Shown: positions 1 to 5,932, counted from the stretch's first letter. The stretch: 5,932 nucleotides of DNA from Clostridia bacterium (GCA_017964105.1 JAGCSP010000057.1:1-5932), one strand, 5' to 3'. Notes: generated from the letters alone by a model not told the origin. Program-made: numbers and translations.

Positions 1-235
1 GATTTTTATAAAACCCAATGATAGTTTCATTTTTATTTTCTTTGGTTTTAATTAATTCGTTGCGAGCTTGTTGGTGTGCCTGAGCTTTGATGCCATACAC
101 ATTACCATCTTCATCAATTATCGCCATGTATTCACCAAAATTGCATAAATTATTCTTCACATCAGTTATAAAATCTTTATCGTGCAAATTTATTAAGTTG
201 TCACCCAAATTGATTGGCTCTTTATATAGTGGCAT
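1..235 (-). CDS. Unrecognised protein, N-terminal 78 residues only (runs off left edge)
   Basis: The reading frame opens with ATG at 235-233 (read leftward) and stays open to the window edge, giving 78 codons that start MPLYKEPINLGDN. It is a real start: AAGGAGAA lies about five bases upstream, and an extended -10 promoter lies a little further back. The visible part is hydrophilic, with no signal peptide or membrane helix. It contains the stretch GEYMAIIDEDGNVYGIKAQA, where a predicted beta-hairpin (AIIDEDGNVYGIK) is followed by a charged, Lys- and Asn-rich segment. I do not recognise the family and no catalytic motif is visible in this part. It is the last gene seen on the left and is separated from the 340-1230 gene by a terminator, so it is transcribed on its own. 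The rest of the protein lies outside the window. Confidence 0.75.
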   Translation of the reverse strand, partial: MPLYKEPINLGDNLINLHDKDFITDVKNNLCNFGEYMAIIDEDGNVYGIKAQAHQQARNELIKTKENKNETIIGFYKN

Positions 236-258
236 AACAATTCTCCTTAAACATAATT

Positions 259-287
259 AGTATACCACAAAATTTGCATTTTGTGAA
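259..287 (-). promoter_or_regulatory. Extended -10 promoter of the left-edge gene
   Basis: Read on the minus strand, TTCACA (287-282, five of six matches to TTGACA) is followed after exactly 17 bp by TATACT (264-259, five of six matches to TATAAT). TG sits one base before the -10, making it an extended -10 promoter for a housekeeping sigma-70/SigA factor. It lies 24 bp upstream of the ATG at 235, with the ribosome site in between. This is the best-matched promoter in the window. Inferred from the sequence only. Confidence 0.7.
266..285. promoter_or_regulatory. Candidate operator: 8-bp inverted repeat within the left-edge gene promoter
   Basis: CACAAAAT at 266-273 and ATTTTGTG at 278-285 are perfect inverted copies separated by four bases (TTGC). 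The palindrome occupies the spacer between -35 and -10 of the left-edge gene promoter and overlaps the -35 box. A repressor dimer bound there would block RNA polymerase. It is too short of G and C, and not followed by a T run, so it is not a terminator. The protein that binds it is unknown. Confidence 0.5.
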
Positions 288-299
288 TACCAAAGACAC

Positions 300-327
300 A
301 AAAAAACTTGGGGTATAACCCCAAGTT
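300..327 (-). terminator. Rho-independent terminator after the 340-1230 gene
   Basis: A perfect 10-bp stem (AACTTGGGGT at 305-314 against ACCCCAAGTT at 318-327) closes a three-base loop. On the minus strand it is followed by a run of seven T residues, whose last part overlaps the stem base. It starts 12 bp after the TAA stop at 342-340, which makes it the terminator of that gene and insulates the left-edge gene promoter from read-through. Confidence 0.9.
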
Positions 328-339
328 AATTTAGCTAGA

Positions 340-1230
340 TTATAGTGTAACCATTACAAGTTTTACTACTTCGCCCACTGTTTCAAAGTGATAGTCTAGG
401 CAACCCATACCAGAAGCAAGACTATTTTCTTTACCAATAAGTGCATTCACAAATGGTGTTGCAAAACTCTTTGCAAGCTCATCAGAAGATGTAAAGTTTA
501 CAATCTTTTTGATGCTATTAAATAAATCTTGTGTTTCTTTCTCGTCTAGGGCATTGATAGATACTCTACCATTGCTTATTGAGTATGCAAATGCTTCTTC
601 AGTATTCTTTGTTACAGTAACTGTGCTAGAAAGATATACATCATCAGGAATCATTCTTCCAAAATATTTTAGTGGGAAACCAGAAAACTTCTTTTCTTTG
701 AATTGACGAAGATCAAGTTTGATTACAATATTGAAATCTGTTGCATTTTCTGCATCTTCTACATCAGTAAATGTGACTTGAATAATGCTAAATGGTACTT
801 CAACATCGCCAAGTTTTAATGCAGCTTTATTCTCTGCATTTGCCATGAAGATATCAATAAGTGCACCACATTCTTTATCGCTTAGTTCCATTGTTGGATC
901 TATAAAATTTGGTACAAGTTCGCCATCTGCTTCGGTGTGTGTGCGGAAACCATCAGTTTCATTACCAATAATATATTCACCTATGCTGAATTGACTATTG
1001 ATTTCTGCTTGAAGTGAAAGTTTGTCTTCCACAGCAAATCTGTTGGTAAACTTGCTTTCATCCACTGGAGTTGCAAGCTTTTTGATTTGACCACCAACAG
1101 TAATAAGATCTACGCCATAATAGAAGCGAACAAACAAATATCCTGCTGTAGCAATCAAAACAAGCACAAGCACAAATATAATGAGTCCCTTGATTAATCT
1201 AGATAAAAATGAACCTCTTTTCTCTGCCAT
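340..1230 (-). CDS. Uncharacterised single-pass membrane-anchored protein, 296 aa
   Basis: I do not recognise this protein. It starts with a short basic segment (MAEKRGSFLSRLIKG) followed by one strongly hydrophobic helix at about residues 14-36. By the positive-inside rule this predicts a cytoplasmic N-terminus and a domain of about 260 residues outside the membrane. No lipobox is seen, and the helix lacks a clear signal-peptidase site, so it reads as an anchor rather than a cleaved signal. The outer domain is mixed alpha/beta with several alternating beta-type stretches, for example residues 145-156, 165-174 and 200-208. Only two cysteines are present (121 and 277). No catalytic motif was seen. 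The ATG is supported by TAAGGAGG eight bases upstream. The gene has its own promoter (1288-1316) and its own terminator (300-327), so it is a single-gene unit. A cell-envelope role is an inference from topology only. Confidence 0.85.
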   Translation of the reverse strand: MAEKRGSFLSRLIKGLIIFVLVLVLIATAGYLFVRFYYGVDLITVGGQIKKLATPVDESKFTNRFAVEDKLSLQAEINSQFSIGEYIIGNETDGFRTHTEADGELVPNFIDPTMELSDKECGALIDIFMANAENKAALKLGDVEVPFSIIQVTFTDVEDAENATDFNIVIKLDLRQFKEKKFSGFPLKYFGRMIPDDVYLSSTVTVTKNTEEAFAYSISNGRVSINALDEKETQDLFNSIKKIVNFTSSDELAKSFATPFVNALIGKENSLASGMGCLDYHFETVGEVVKLVMVTL

Positions 1231-1266
1231 TAAATTATCCTCCTTAATTTATATATTCTATAAAGC

Positions 1267-1279
1267 GTAAACACTTTAC
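1267..1279. promoter_or_regulatory. Short inverted repeat in the leader of the 340-1230 gene
   Basis: GTAAA (1267-1271) and TTTAC (1275-1279) form a perfect inverted repeat around CAC. It lies just downstream of the predicted -10 box, close to where transcription would start, a usual place for a repressor site. The arms are only five bases, so chance is a real possibility. Confidence 0.25.
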
Positions 1280-1287
1280 ATAAATTA

Positions 1288-1316
1288 TTTTAGCAAAAAT
1301 AATTTCAAATTGCAAT
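1288..1316 (-). promoter_or_regulatory. Promoter of the 340-1230 gene
   Basis: On the minus strand TTGCAA (1316-1311, four of six matches to the -35 consensus) and TAAAAT (1293-1288, five of six to the -10) are spaced by 17 bp. TGC directly before the -10 gives the extended -10 form. The leader to the ATG at 1230 is about 50 bases and holds the strong TAAGGAGG ribosome site. The region sits just after the polA terminator, so the membrane-protein gene is set up as an independent transcript. Confidence 0.6.
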
Positions 1317-1318
1317 AC

Positions 1319-1343
1319 AAAAAGCATGGCTTTTTTGCCATGC
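1319..1343 (-). terminator. Rho-independent terminator after polA
   Basis: GCATGGC (1324-1330) and GCCATGC (1337-1343) form a GC-rich 7-bp stem around a six-base loop. On the minus strand it is followed by five T residues (1323-1319). It lies 9 bp past the polA TAA stop and immediately before the promoter of the 340-1230 gene. It ends the permease-polA transcript. Confidence 0.85.
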
Positions 1344-1352
1344 CTTCATATT

Positions 1353-3917
1353 TTAATCTTTTGCATCATACCAATTGTGACCATACGCCACATTCACAGA
1401 TAGTTTTACTGGTAATTTCACAATATTTTCCATGCAATTTTTTAAAATTGAACAAACTTTTTCTAACTCATCTTTTGCAGTATCCACTATCAATTCATCA
1501 TGCACTTGCAAAATAAGTTTACTCTTTAAGCCTGCACGAACAAATTCATCATATACTTTTACCATGGCAAGTTTTATTATGTCACTTGCGCTACCCTGCA
1601 ATGGCATATTTTTTGCAGCACGCTCACCAAACTGACGCATCATATATTGTGGAGCGTTTATTTCTGAAATATATCTTCGGCGACCAAATAATGTGGTAAC
1701 GTAGCCATTTTCTTTGCAGAATGACACATTGCCATTCATATATTCTTCAATTTTTGGATAGCGTGCAAAATATGATTTGATATAACTGTTAGCCTCGCCT
1801 ACACTGATGCCTATATCTTGGCTAAGACCATAGTCACTCATGCCATACACAATTCCAAAATTAATTACTTTGGCAGATCTGCGTAATTGTGGAGTAACAT
1901 CTTCTAACTTTACACCAAATATTTCACTGGCAGTAAGAGCGTGAATATCTATGCCATTATTAAATGCATTTATTAGTTTTTCATCCCCACTAAATGCAGC
2001 AAGCAACCTTAGCTCAATTTGTGAGTAATCTGCACTTACAATATACCCATTTTCTTCTGTTGGCACAAATATCTTGCGGATATTTTTACCCTCCTCACTT
2101 CTTACAGGAATATTTTGTAAATTTGGCTCAGATGAACTAAGCCTGCCAGTAGACGTTACAAATTGATTAAATACAGTATAAATTTTACCTGTTTTCTCAC
2201 TAATCATATCTTTGTATGGCACAATGTATGTGTTATACAATTTACTAAGCAATCTATACCTTATAATTAATGGCACTATTGGGTGCTTGTCAATAATATC
2301 ATCTAGCACTTGTGCATTTGTGCTCTTCTTTTTGTTATTGTAAGATTTTATACCCAATTTATCAAATAACACTTCGCCTAATTGCTTTGGTGAATTAATA
2401 TTAAATTCACACCCAGCAAGTTCATAAATGTCATTTGTTGTTTGTTTTAAAATTTTATTATACTCATCACTTTGCCTATTTAGTTCGTCTTTATCCAACT
2501 TAAATCCTTGGATTTCCATATCGAACAAAACAGATGTAAGTGGCAATTCCATATTGTAGTAAATATCTGTAAGCATATATTCTTCTAACTTTTGTTTGTA
2601 ACTAAGATATATGCAATACAAATTATAGGCGTCAACATCACCTGCGCATCTATTCTCTGTCATCACTTCGTCAAAGCTCACATTAACCTTGCCAACACTA
2701 TTCAATATATATCTGCCTAGTAGTATATCAAATGCCACATTATTGAGTTTGATATCAAATTCACGCAAGGCGTGTTTTAGCAATTTGCTATCATACACAA
2801 TTTTTTGAACTTTGCTTTCAAATAATTTTTTGTTTCCAACTATCAATTCATCTAATTCAAATCCAGGTGAAATCAAATCTTTCTTTATTGGTAAGACATA
2901 TGCAGATTTGCCATCATATACACTTAATGCATTATCGCCAATATGCAATGAAATAATATCCAACTCCACTAATTTATCTATGATTTTATCCCATGTGGAC
3001 AAATTTTCAATTACAGTGGTTTTTATATTTTCTTGTGGTTTATTGTCAGAAAGTGTGCTATTTTCATCAAAAAGTTCGTTTTTCTTAATCAAACTATTAA
3101 ATTGATATTGCTTAAACAATTGCAATACTTCTGCGCCAAATGGATAAGAATATTCAAAATCTTTTAGTTCAAATTGTAGCGCTTTGTCTGTGACGATTGT
3201 TGCAAGAGTATGAGATAATTTTGCCACGTTTTCGCTCTCTACAAGTTTTTCGTGAAGCTTACCAGGAATTTCATCTATATGAGAATACACACCCTCTAGT
3301 GTTACATAATCTTGCAATAATTTTAGTGCAGTTTTTTCGCCCACCCCTTTTACGCCAGGAATATTATCACTTGGGTCACCCATTAATGATTTTAGTTCAA
3401 CTATTTGATATGGTGCAATACCATACTTATCTTTTAGTTCTACCTCTCCCACAAGTTCGCTTTCGCTAACACCTTTGTGTGGAACTAATACTTTGGTGTG
3501 ATCATTAATTAGTTGTAGACAATCTTTGTCTGCTGTAACAATAATATTTTCGGTATCATACATGCGACTAAGGCAACCAATAATATCGTCTGCCTCTAAT
3601 CCCATTCCACTTAGGTGCTTGATATTCATAGCATCAAGCATGTGCTCCATAATAGGAAACTGACTTAGTAGTTCTTGTGGTGCTGGTGACCTTTGCGCCT
3701 TGTATTCATCATACATTTCATGTCTAAATGTTTTACCTTTATCAAAACACACCGCAATATAATCTGGCTTAATATCTTGGATGATATGCACAAGCATATT
3801 TGTAAAGCCAAAAACACCATTGCTATATTCGCCGTCAAAGTTGGCTAGCAAAGGTAACGCATAGTATGCTCTAAAGAGCAAGTTATTACCATCTAAAATT
3901 GCAAATTTCTTTTTCAT
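1353..3917 (-). CDS. polA: DNA polymerase I, 854 aa, with degenerate proofreading domain
   Basis: Pol I fills gaps and removes RNA primers and damaged strands during lagging-strand synthesis and excision repair. Residues 1-~285 are the 5'-3' (flap) nuclease: metal-binding acidic residues are seen in ILDGNN (D9), CFDKG (D59), EADD (108-111), TADKD (D130, D132) and GDPSDNIPGV (D181, D184), the last running into a helix-hairpin-helix. Residues ~300-450 hold the proofreading fold, but the DxE of Exo I is absent (ISLHIGDN at 322-329), so this activity is probably lost, as in Bacillus and Thermus enzymes. Residues ~455-854 are the polymerase: STGRLSSSEPNLQNIP (589-604), motif A ADYSQIELR with D630 and E635, the O helix RRSAKVINFGIVYG with R679, K683, F687 and Y691, and motif C QVHDE with D807. 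Length is close to Taq Pol I (832). The ATG at 3917 follows a weak AGGAT ribosome site. It starts 17 bp after the permease stop. Confidence 0.97.
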   Translation of the reverse strand: MKKKFAILDGNNLLFRAYYALPLLANFDGEYSNGVFGFTNMLVHIIQDIKPDYIAVCFDKGKTFRHEMYDEYKAQRSPAPQELLSQFPIMEHMLDAMNIKHLSGMGLEADDIIGCLSRMYDTENIIVTADKDCLQLINDHTKVLVPHKGVSESELVGEVELKDKYGIAPYQIVELKSLMGDPSDNIPGVKGVGEKTALKLLQDYVTLEGVYSHIDEIPGKLHEKLVESENVAKLSHTLATIVTDKALQFELKDFEYSYPFGAEVLQLFKQYQFNSLIKKNELFDENSTLSDNKPQENIKTTVIENLSTWDKIIDKLVELDIISLHIGDNALSVYDGKSAYVLPIKKDLISPGFELDELIVGNKKLFESKVQKIVYDSKLLKHALREFDIKLNNVAFDILLGRYILNSVGKVNVSFDEVMTENRCAGDVDAYNLYCIYLSYKQKLEEYMLTDIYYNMELPLTSVLFDMEIQGFKLDKDELNRQSDEYNKILKQTTNDIYELAGCEFNINSPKQLGEVLFDKLGIKSYNNKKKSTNAQVLDDIIDKHPIVPLIIRYRLLSKLYNTYIVPYKDMISEKTGKIYTVFNQFVTSTGRLSSSEPNLQNIPVRSEEGKNIRKIFVPTEENGYIVSADYSQIELRLLAAFSGDEKLINAFNNGIDIHALTASEIFGVKLEDVTPQLRRSAKVINFGIVYGMSDYGLSQDIGISVGEANSYIKSYFARYPKIEEYMNGNVSFCKENGYVTTLFGRRRYISEINAPQYMMRQFGERAAKNMPLQGSASDIIKLAMVKVYDEFVRAGLKSKLILQVHDELIVDTAKDELEKVCSILKNCMENIVKLPVKLSVNVAYGHNWYDAKD

Positions 3918-3934
3918 AATAAATCCTAATATAA

Positions 3935-5149
3935 TTATATCTCATTCTGCATGAGATAATCTACCATTTTTTTGCGTACTTGTTCTTCTTTTATAGGCCA
4001 ATATATTGCAGCTATTACAAAGAATACGGGCGATATGTAAAAACACATTGGAATAGATGCAAATGCAATCACAGGTATTTCTGTAAGTGTTTGACCAAAA
4101 GAAATACCTATTTGTCTGCCATATAATTGCATATCGTTGCTAAGGCCCACTACATTGCCTTTGTTGATATTCACATAACTAATGTATCCTAGTAATTCAA
4201 TTAAGAATCCAAACAATACAATTATTGTATATATTGCCCAATTTGCTGTTGCAATTATAAAGAATGGGGTAATTGCTGCAAGCCCCACACACGTAATTGC
4301 CGCAATCATGCCATTGTCAAAACGTTTTGTAAGGCGTTTGCCTACGCTATTGCCTGCAATTTCTGCTGCTATTTTAAGCGCATTTAAGTATCCTGCAGTT
4401 GCAAAACTTGCACCAGACACAAATATATGTAAGTTATACCAAGTTGGGATATAGTCGCCAGCTGCTGCGAGTGTTGTAGTAACAAGCGTCATTAGTATCA
4501 TGTGCTTGGACAAATCTTTATATTTTGCACTACCCTTTTGTGTCTCAGCACTTTTTTCAATTGCCAATTGCACATTAGATGTGTAATCTTTATTGAATGA
4601 ACGTTGTTTCTTATTCACAAAATAGAATATCACTAGTGGAATTACACTAATTAAGTATATGCCAGCAGCAACAAGAATTAATGCAGTACTATTTAATCCT
4701 AAAAATATACCACCAAGAATGCTAGACGCTACACCAGATATATTGTTTACTATTCGCATAAATGACGCATTGCTATTACTTTTCTTTGGATCGGAAGCGT
4801 ATGCAAATACGGCATCAGTACAACCATTTTTTAATGTTACTTGCCATGCATAACACACAATAATTACTGCCAAACACACCCAAAATGCACTCTCAATATA
4901 CACAAGAGCAAAGCTGTATCCAACAATTGGTATAAGGCGCATTAGTAACATTATCTGTGGCTTTTTTATCATCAATTTCCTAAGGGTAAATATAAAAACT
5001 ACGCGCACAGCAGACATTATCACTATAAATAGCATAGCATAAAGTACTGATTGTGTAGCTTTGTAAATAATTAGCGGTATAAATCCACTAACCATTGATA
5101 CAGCAAAATTAGAAAAAAAGTGATAGAAATTAAGTAATCTTAGCTGCAT
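3935..5149 (-). CDS. Twelve-helix MFS-type membrane transporter, 404 aa
   Basis: A permease of the major facilitator type by topology: about twelve hydrophobic segments in two halves of six (roughly 7-29, 35-56, 66-85, 87-106, 140-163, 164-179, then 217-240, 246-266, 281-301, 304-327, 345-366, 368-386). They are split by a hydrophilic, Lys-rich loop at about 180-215, which is the usual central cytoplasmic loop. Length is normal for the family. The classical motif between helices 2 and 3 is not clear (LRKLMIKKPQ at 56-65 carries only its basic character), so family membership rests on topology and the substrate is unknown. I chose the ATG at 5149, with GGGGAG just upstream. A longer in-frame GTG at 5212 has no ribosome site and would add a polar leader crossing an inverted repeat. 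The gene leads polA with a 17-bp gap, so both are probably one transcript. Confidence 0.82.
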   Translation of the reverse strand: MQLRLLNFYHFFSNFAVSMVSGFIPLIIYKATQSVLYAMLFIVIMSAVRVVFIFTLRKLMIKKPQIMLLMRLIPIVGYSFALVYIESAFWVCLAVIIVCYAWQVTLKNGCTDAVFAYASDPKKSNSNASFMRIVNNISGVASSILGGIFLGLNSTALILVAAGIYLISVIPLVIFYFVNKKQRSFNKDYTSNVQLAIEKSAETQKGSAKYKDLSKHMILMTLVTTTLAAAGDYIPTWYNLHIFVSGASFATAGYLNALKIAAEIAGNSVGKRLTKRFDNGMIAAITCVGLAAITPFFIIATANWAIYTIIVLFGFLIELLGYISYVNINKGNVVGLSNDMQLYGRQIGISFGQTLTEIPVIAFASIPMCFYISPVFFVIAAIYWPIKEEQVRKKMVDYLMQNEI

Positions 5150-5159
5150 ATCTCTCCCC

Positions 5160-5180
5160 TTTTGATATATGATATCAAAA
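5160..5180. promoter_or_regulatory. Candidate operator: 9-bp inverted repeat just upstream of the permease start
   Basis: TTTTGATAT (5160-5168) and ATATCAAAA (5172-5180) are perfect inverted copies around ATG. The repeat ends 10 bp from the permease ATG and touches its ribosome site, so a bound protein could block transcription or translation of permease and polA. With no GC pairs to speak of and no T run it is not a terminator. An exact 12-base copy of its right part occurs inverted at 5255-5266. Binding partner unknown. Confidence 0.5.
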
Positions 5181-5192
5181 ATACTCAAAAAC

Positions 5193-5220
5193 ATTAAACG
5201 ATTTAGACACACTACTTTAA
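5193..5220 (-). promoter_or_regulatory. Tentative promoter of the permease-polA unit
   Basis: On the minus strand TTAAAG (5220-5215, three of six matches) precedes TTTAAT (5198-5193, five of six) with a 16-bp spacer. Transcription would start near the inverted repeat at 5160-5180. The -35 is weak, and another choice is the self-complementary TTGCAA at 5238-5243 with TAAAGT (5219-5214) as -10 at 18-bp spacing. No certain promoter can be named. Confidence 0.3.
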
Positions 5221-5237
5221 AAATTTACTAAAAGCAG

Positions 5238-5266
5238 TTGCAATTGAATAAAACTTTTGATATCAT
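5238..5266 (+). promoter_or_regulatory. Promoter of tRNA-Leu
   Basis: TTGCAA (5238-5243) and TATCAT (5261-5266) are spaced by 17 bp, with TG one base before the -10. This puts the start of transcription near 5273, about 14 bases before the mature tRNA 5' end at 5287. The -35 and spacing match the promoter of the 340-1230 gene. Positions 5255-5266 also carry the 12-bp sequence shared with the permease operator candidate. Confidence 0.6.
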
Positions 5267-5286
5267 AATAAAGCGTAATTAAATAC

Positions 5287-5373
5287 GCCGGTGTGGTGAA
5301 ATTGGCAGACGCACTAGACTCAAAATCTAGCGGGGGCAACTCCGTGCCGGTTCGACTCCGGCCACCGGCACCA
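5287..5373 (+). tRNA. tRNA-Leu(CAA)
   Basis: A complete class II tRNA of 87 bases that reads UUG leucine codons. The acceptor stem pairs GCCGGTG (5287-5293) with CACCGGC (5363-5369), followed by discriminator A5370, the base expected for Leu, and an encoded CCA (5371-5373). The anticodon stem CTAGA (5314-5318) pairs with TCTAG (5326-5330) around the loop CTCAAAA, placing anticodon CAA at 5321-5323. A long variable arm (about 5331-5345) supports Leu over other types. The T arm pairs GCCGG with CCGGC around TTCGACT (5351-5357). It is the only plus-strand gene here, has its own promoter, and is not in a tRNA cluster within the window. Confidence 0.97.
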
Positions 5374-5379
5374 CAACAC

Positions 5380-5409
5380 AAAAAGACGAACTCATGGTTC
5401 GTCTTTTTT
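5380..5409. terminator. Bidirectional rho-independent terminator between tRNA-Leu and the HAD gene
   Basis: AAAAGACGAAC (5381-5391) and GTTCGTCTTTT (5397-5407) form an 11-bp perfect stem around a five-base loop. On the plus strand it ends in six T residues (5404-5409), six bases after the tRNA CCA. On the minus strand it ends in five T residues (5384-5380). The HAD gene TAA stop (5410-5408) abuts and overlaps the plus-strand T run, so one hairpin ends both converging transcripts. Confidence 0.88.
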
Positions 5410-5932
5410 ATATCTTCAAATATTCTGCAAGTGATCTTAGGTCAGGAAATTCTTTCATAGGAATTTCTTCTATATCAATAAGTGAATACTTATTGTCGTT
5501 ACGGCGAATACGAAGAACTTCTATTGGATTCTGTTGATATAAGCCAACTAAATCACTTGGGTTATCATCAATAAACACACCTTGCGAATAATCTATATTT
5601 ATTTCCCATTTTGGACATGTGGCAATATGAATATCATCAAAGTATTTTTTTAATCCAGAACCATTGATCTTTGTAGATTGGTATGAAATGCCATCAATAG
5701 TTACGAAAGTGAGTAAATGCACTTCGTGCCCTGCGGCTTTAAGACGTTTTAAAAAATCAATTACATCGTCATACACAAATATACTACCATTATTGATAAC
5801 ATTTGAAATGTTATGCTTCAAAGTTTCTTCACTAACGCCATACTTTTCTGCTAAATGATGGCATAGTTTAAAAGCATGATAAATTCTACCACGCTGGTAT
5901 TGATAAGTCGCTTCATTTAGTACATCATTATA
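5408..5932 (-). CDS. HAD-superfamily hydrolase-like protein, C-terminal 174 residues (N-terminus beyond right edge)
   Basis: The frame is open from the right edge to TAA at 5410-5408, giving 174 residues. It is a haloacid-dehalogenase-fold enzyme, most of whose members are phosphatases acting on small phosphorylated compounds in the cytoplasm. Counting from the first visible codon, motif II is HLLTF (72-76, Thr75). A motif III lysine could be K88 or K108, in the stretch ending CPKWE. Motif IV is GVFIDDNPSD (118-127), with the metal-binding pair D122-D123. The segment before motif II (about 1-68) looks like a helical cap. Motif I, with the nucleophilic aspartate, must lie outside the window. 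A TTG at 5821 could open a shorter frame, but the frame continues in sense upstream with protein-like composition, so that is not the start. Substrate unknown. It converges on tRNA-Leu and shares its terminator. Confidence 0.78.
   Translation of the reverse strand, partial: YNDVLNEATYQYQRGRIYHAFKLCHHLAEKYGVSEETLKHNISNVINNGSIFVYDDVIDFLKRLKAAGHEVHLLTFVTIDGISYQSTKINGSGLKKYFDDIHIATCPKWEINIDYSQGVFIDDNPSDLVGLYQQNPIEVLRIRRNDNKYSLIDIEEIPMKEFPDLRSLAEYLKI

Noticed and set aside
3197..3469. A 90-codon plus-strand open frame inside polA.
   Set aside because: It lies wholly antisense to the conserved 5'-nuclease coding sequence, has no ribosome site I can see and no recognisable protein features. The same applies to plus-strand frames at 2812-3105 and 4182-4454.
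5150..5212. A longer permease start at GTG 5212, adding 21 residues (MCLNRLMF...).
   Set aside because: No ribosome site precedes the GTG, the extra peptide is coded across the inverted repeat and likely promoter, and the ATG at 5149 has GGGGAG just upstream and starts the first membrane helix properly.
1260..5278. The 11-mer ATAAAGCGTAA occurs at 1260-1270 and 5268-5278 on the plus strand, near two promoters.
   Set aside because: Its position and direction relative to the two genes differ (downstream of the tRNA -10 in sense, but antisense in the leader of the 340-1230 gene), and it is a single AT-rich match, so chance is the simpler reading.
5408..5821. A 137-residue HAD gene starting at TTG 5821.
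   Set aside because: The same frame stays open to the window edge with plausible cap-domain sequence, and the fold needs an upstream motif I. The TTG is an internal leucine codon.
1..5932. CRISPR array, insertion sequence, attachment site next to the tRNA, or toxin-antitoxin pair.
   Set aside because: No regularly spaced repeats, no transposase or integrase sequence, and no repeat of the tRNA 3' end elsewhere in the window. The tRNA-Leu is followed directly by its terminator and an ordinary hydrolase gene.

Overview
The window is an AT-rich bacterial segment that looks chromosomal. It suggests a low-GC Bacillota (Firmicutes) relative, perhaps an uncultured clostridial lineage, but the species cannot be told from the sequence. 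The support is purine-rich Shine-Dalgarno sites (one is TAAGGAGG), short hairpins followed by T runs, an encoded CCA on the tRNA, all-TAA stops, TGG for Trp, and a family A DNA polymerase whose proofreading domain has lost its catalytic signature. Every protein gene is on the minus strand; the only plus-strand gene is one tRNA.

Layout from left to right. 1-235 is the start of an unrecognised gene that runs off the left edge, with a clear promoter and an operator-like palindrome in its upstream region (259-287). A terminator (300-327) closes the next minus-strand gene, 340-1230, which encodes an unrecognised protein anchored by one N-terminal membrane helix. That gene has its own extended -10 promoter near 1288-1316. 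A second terminator (1319-1343) follows polA (1353-3917), a full-length DNA polymerase I. Only 17 bp separate polA from the upstream gene, a 12-helix MFS-type permease (3935-5149), so the two are probably co-transcribed.

The 137-bp space from 5150 to 5286 lies between divergent units: the permease-polA pair leaving leftward and tRNA-Leu(CAA) leaving rightward at 5287-5373. It holds an inverted repeat just before the permease start and an exact 12-bp copy of part of that repeat over the tRNA -10 box. A hairpin with T runs on both sides (5380-5409) ends both the tRNA and the converging minus-strand gene, a HAD-superfamily hydrolase fragment (5408-5932) that continues past the right edge.

The genes do not form one recognisable pathway. 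polA serves DNA repair and Okazaki-fragment processing, the tRNA serves translation, and the rest are a transporter, a phosphatase-like enzyme and two unknowns. I found no transposase, CRISPR array, toxin-antitoxin pair or defence system. The most interesting points are the permease-polA pairing, the candidate shared regulatory repeat in the divergent region, and the palindrome inside the promoter of the left-edge gene.
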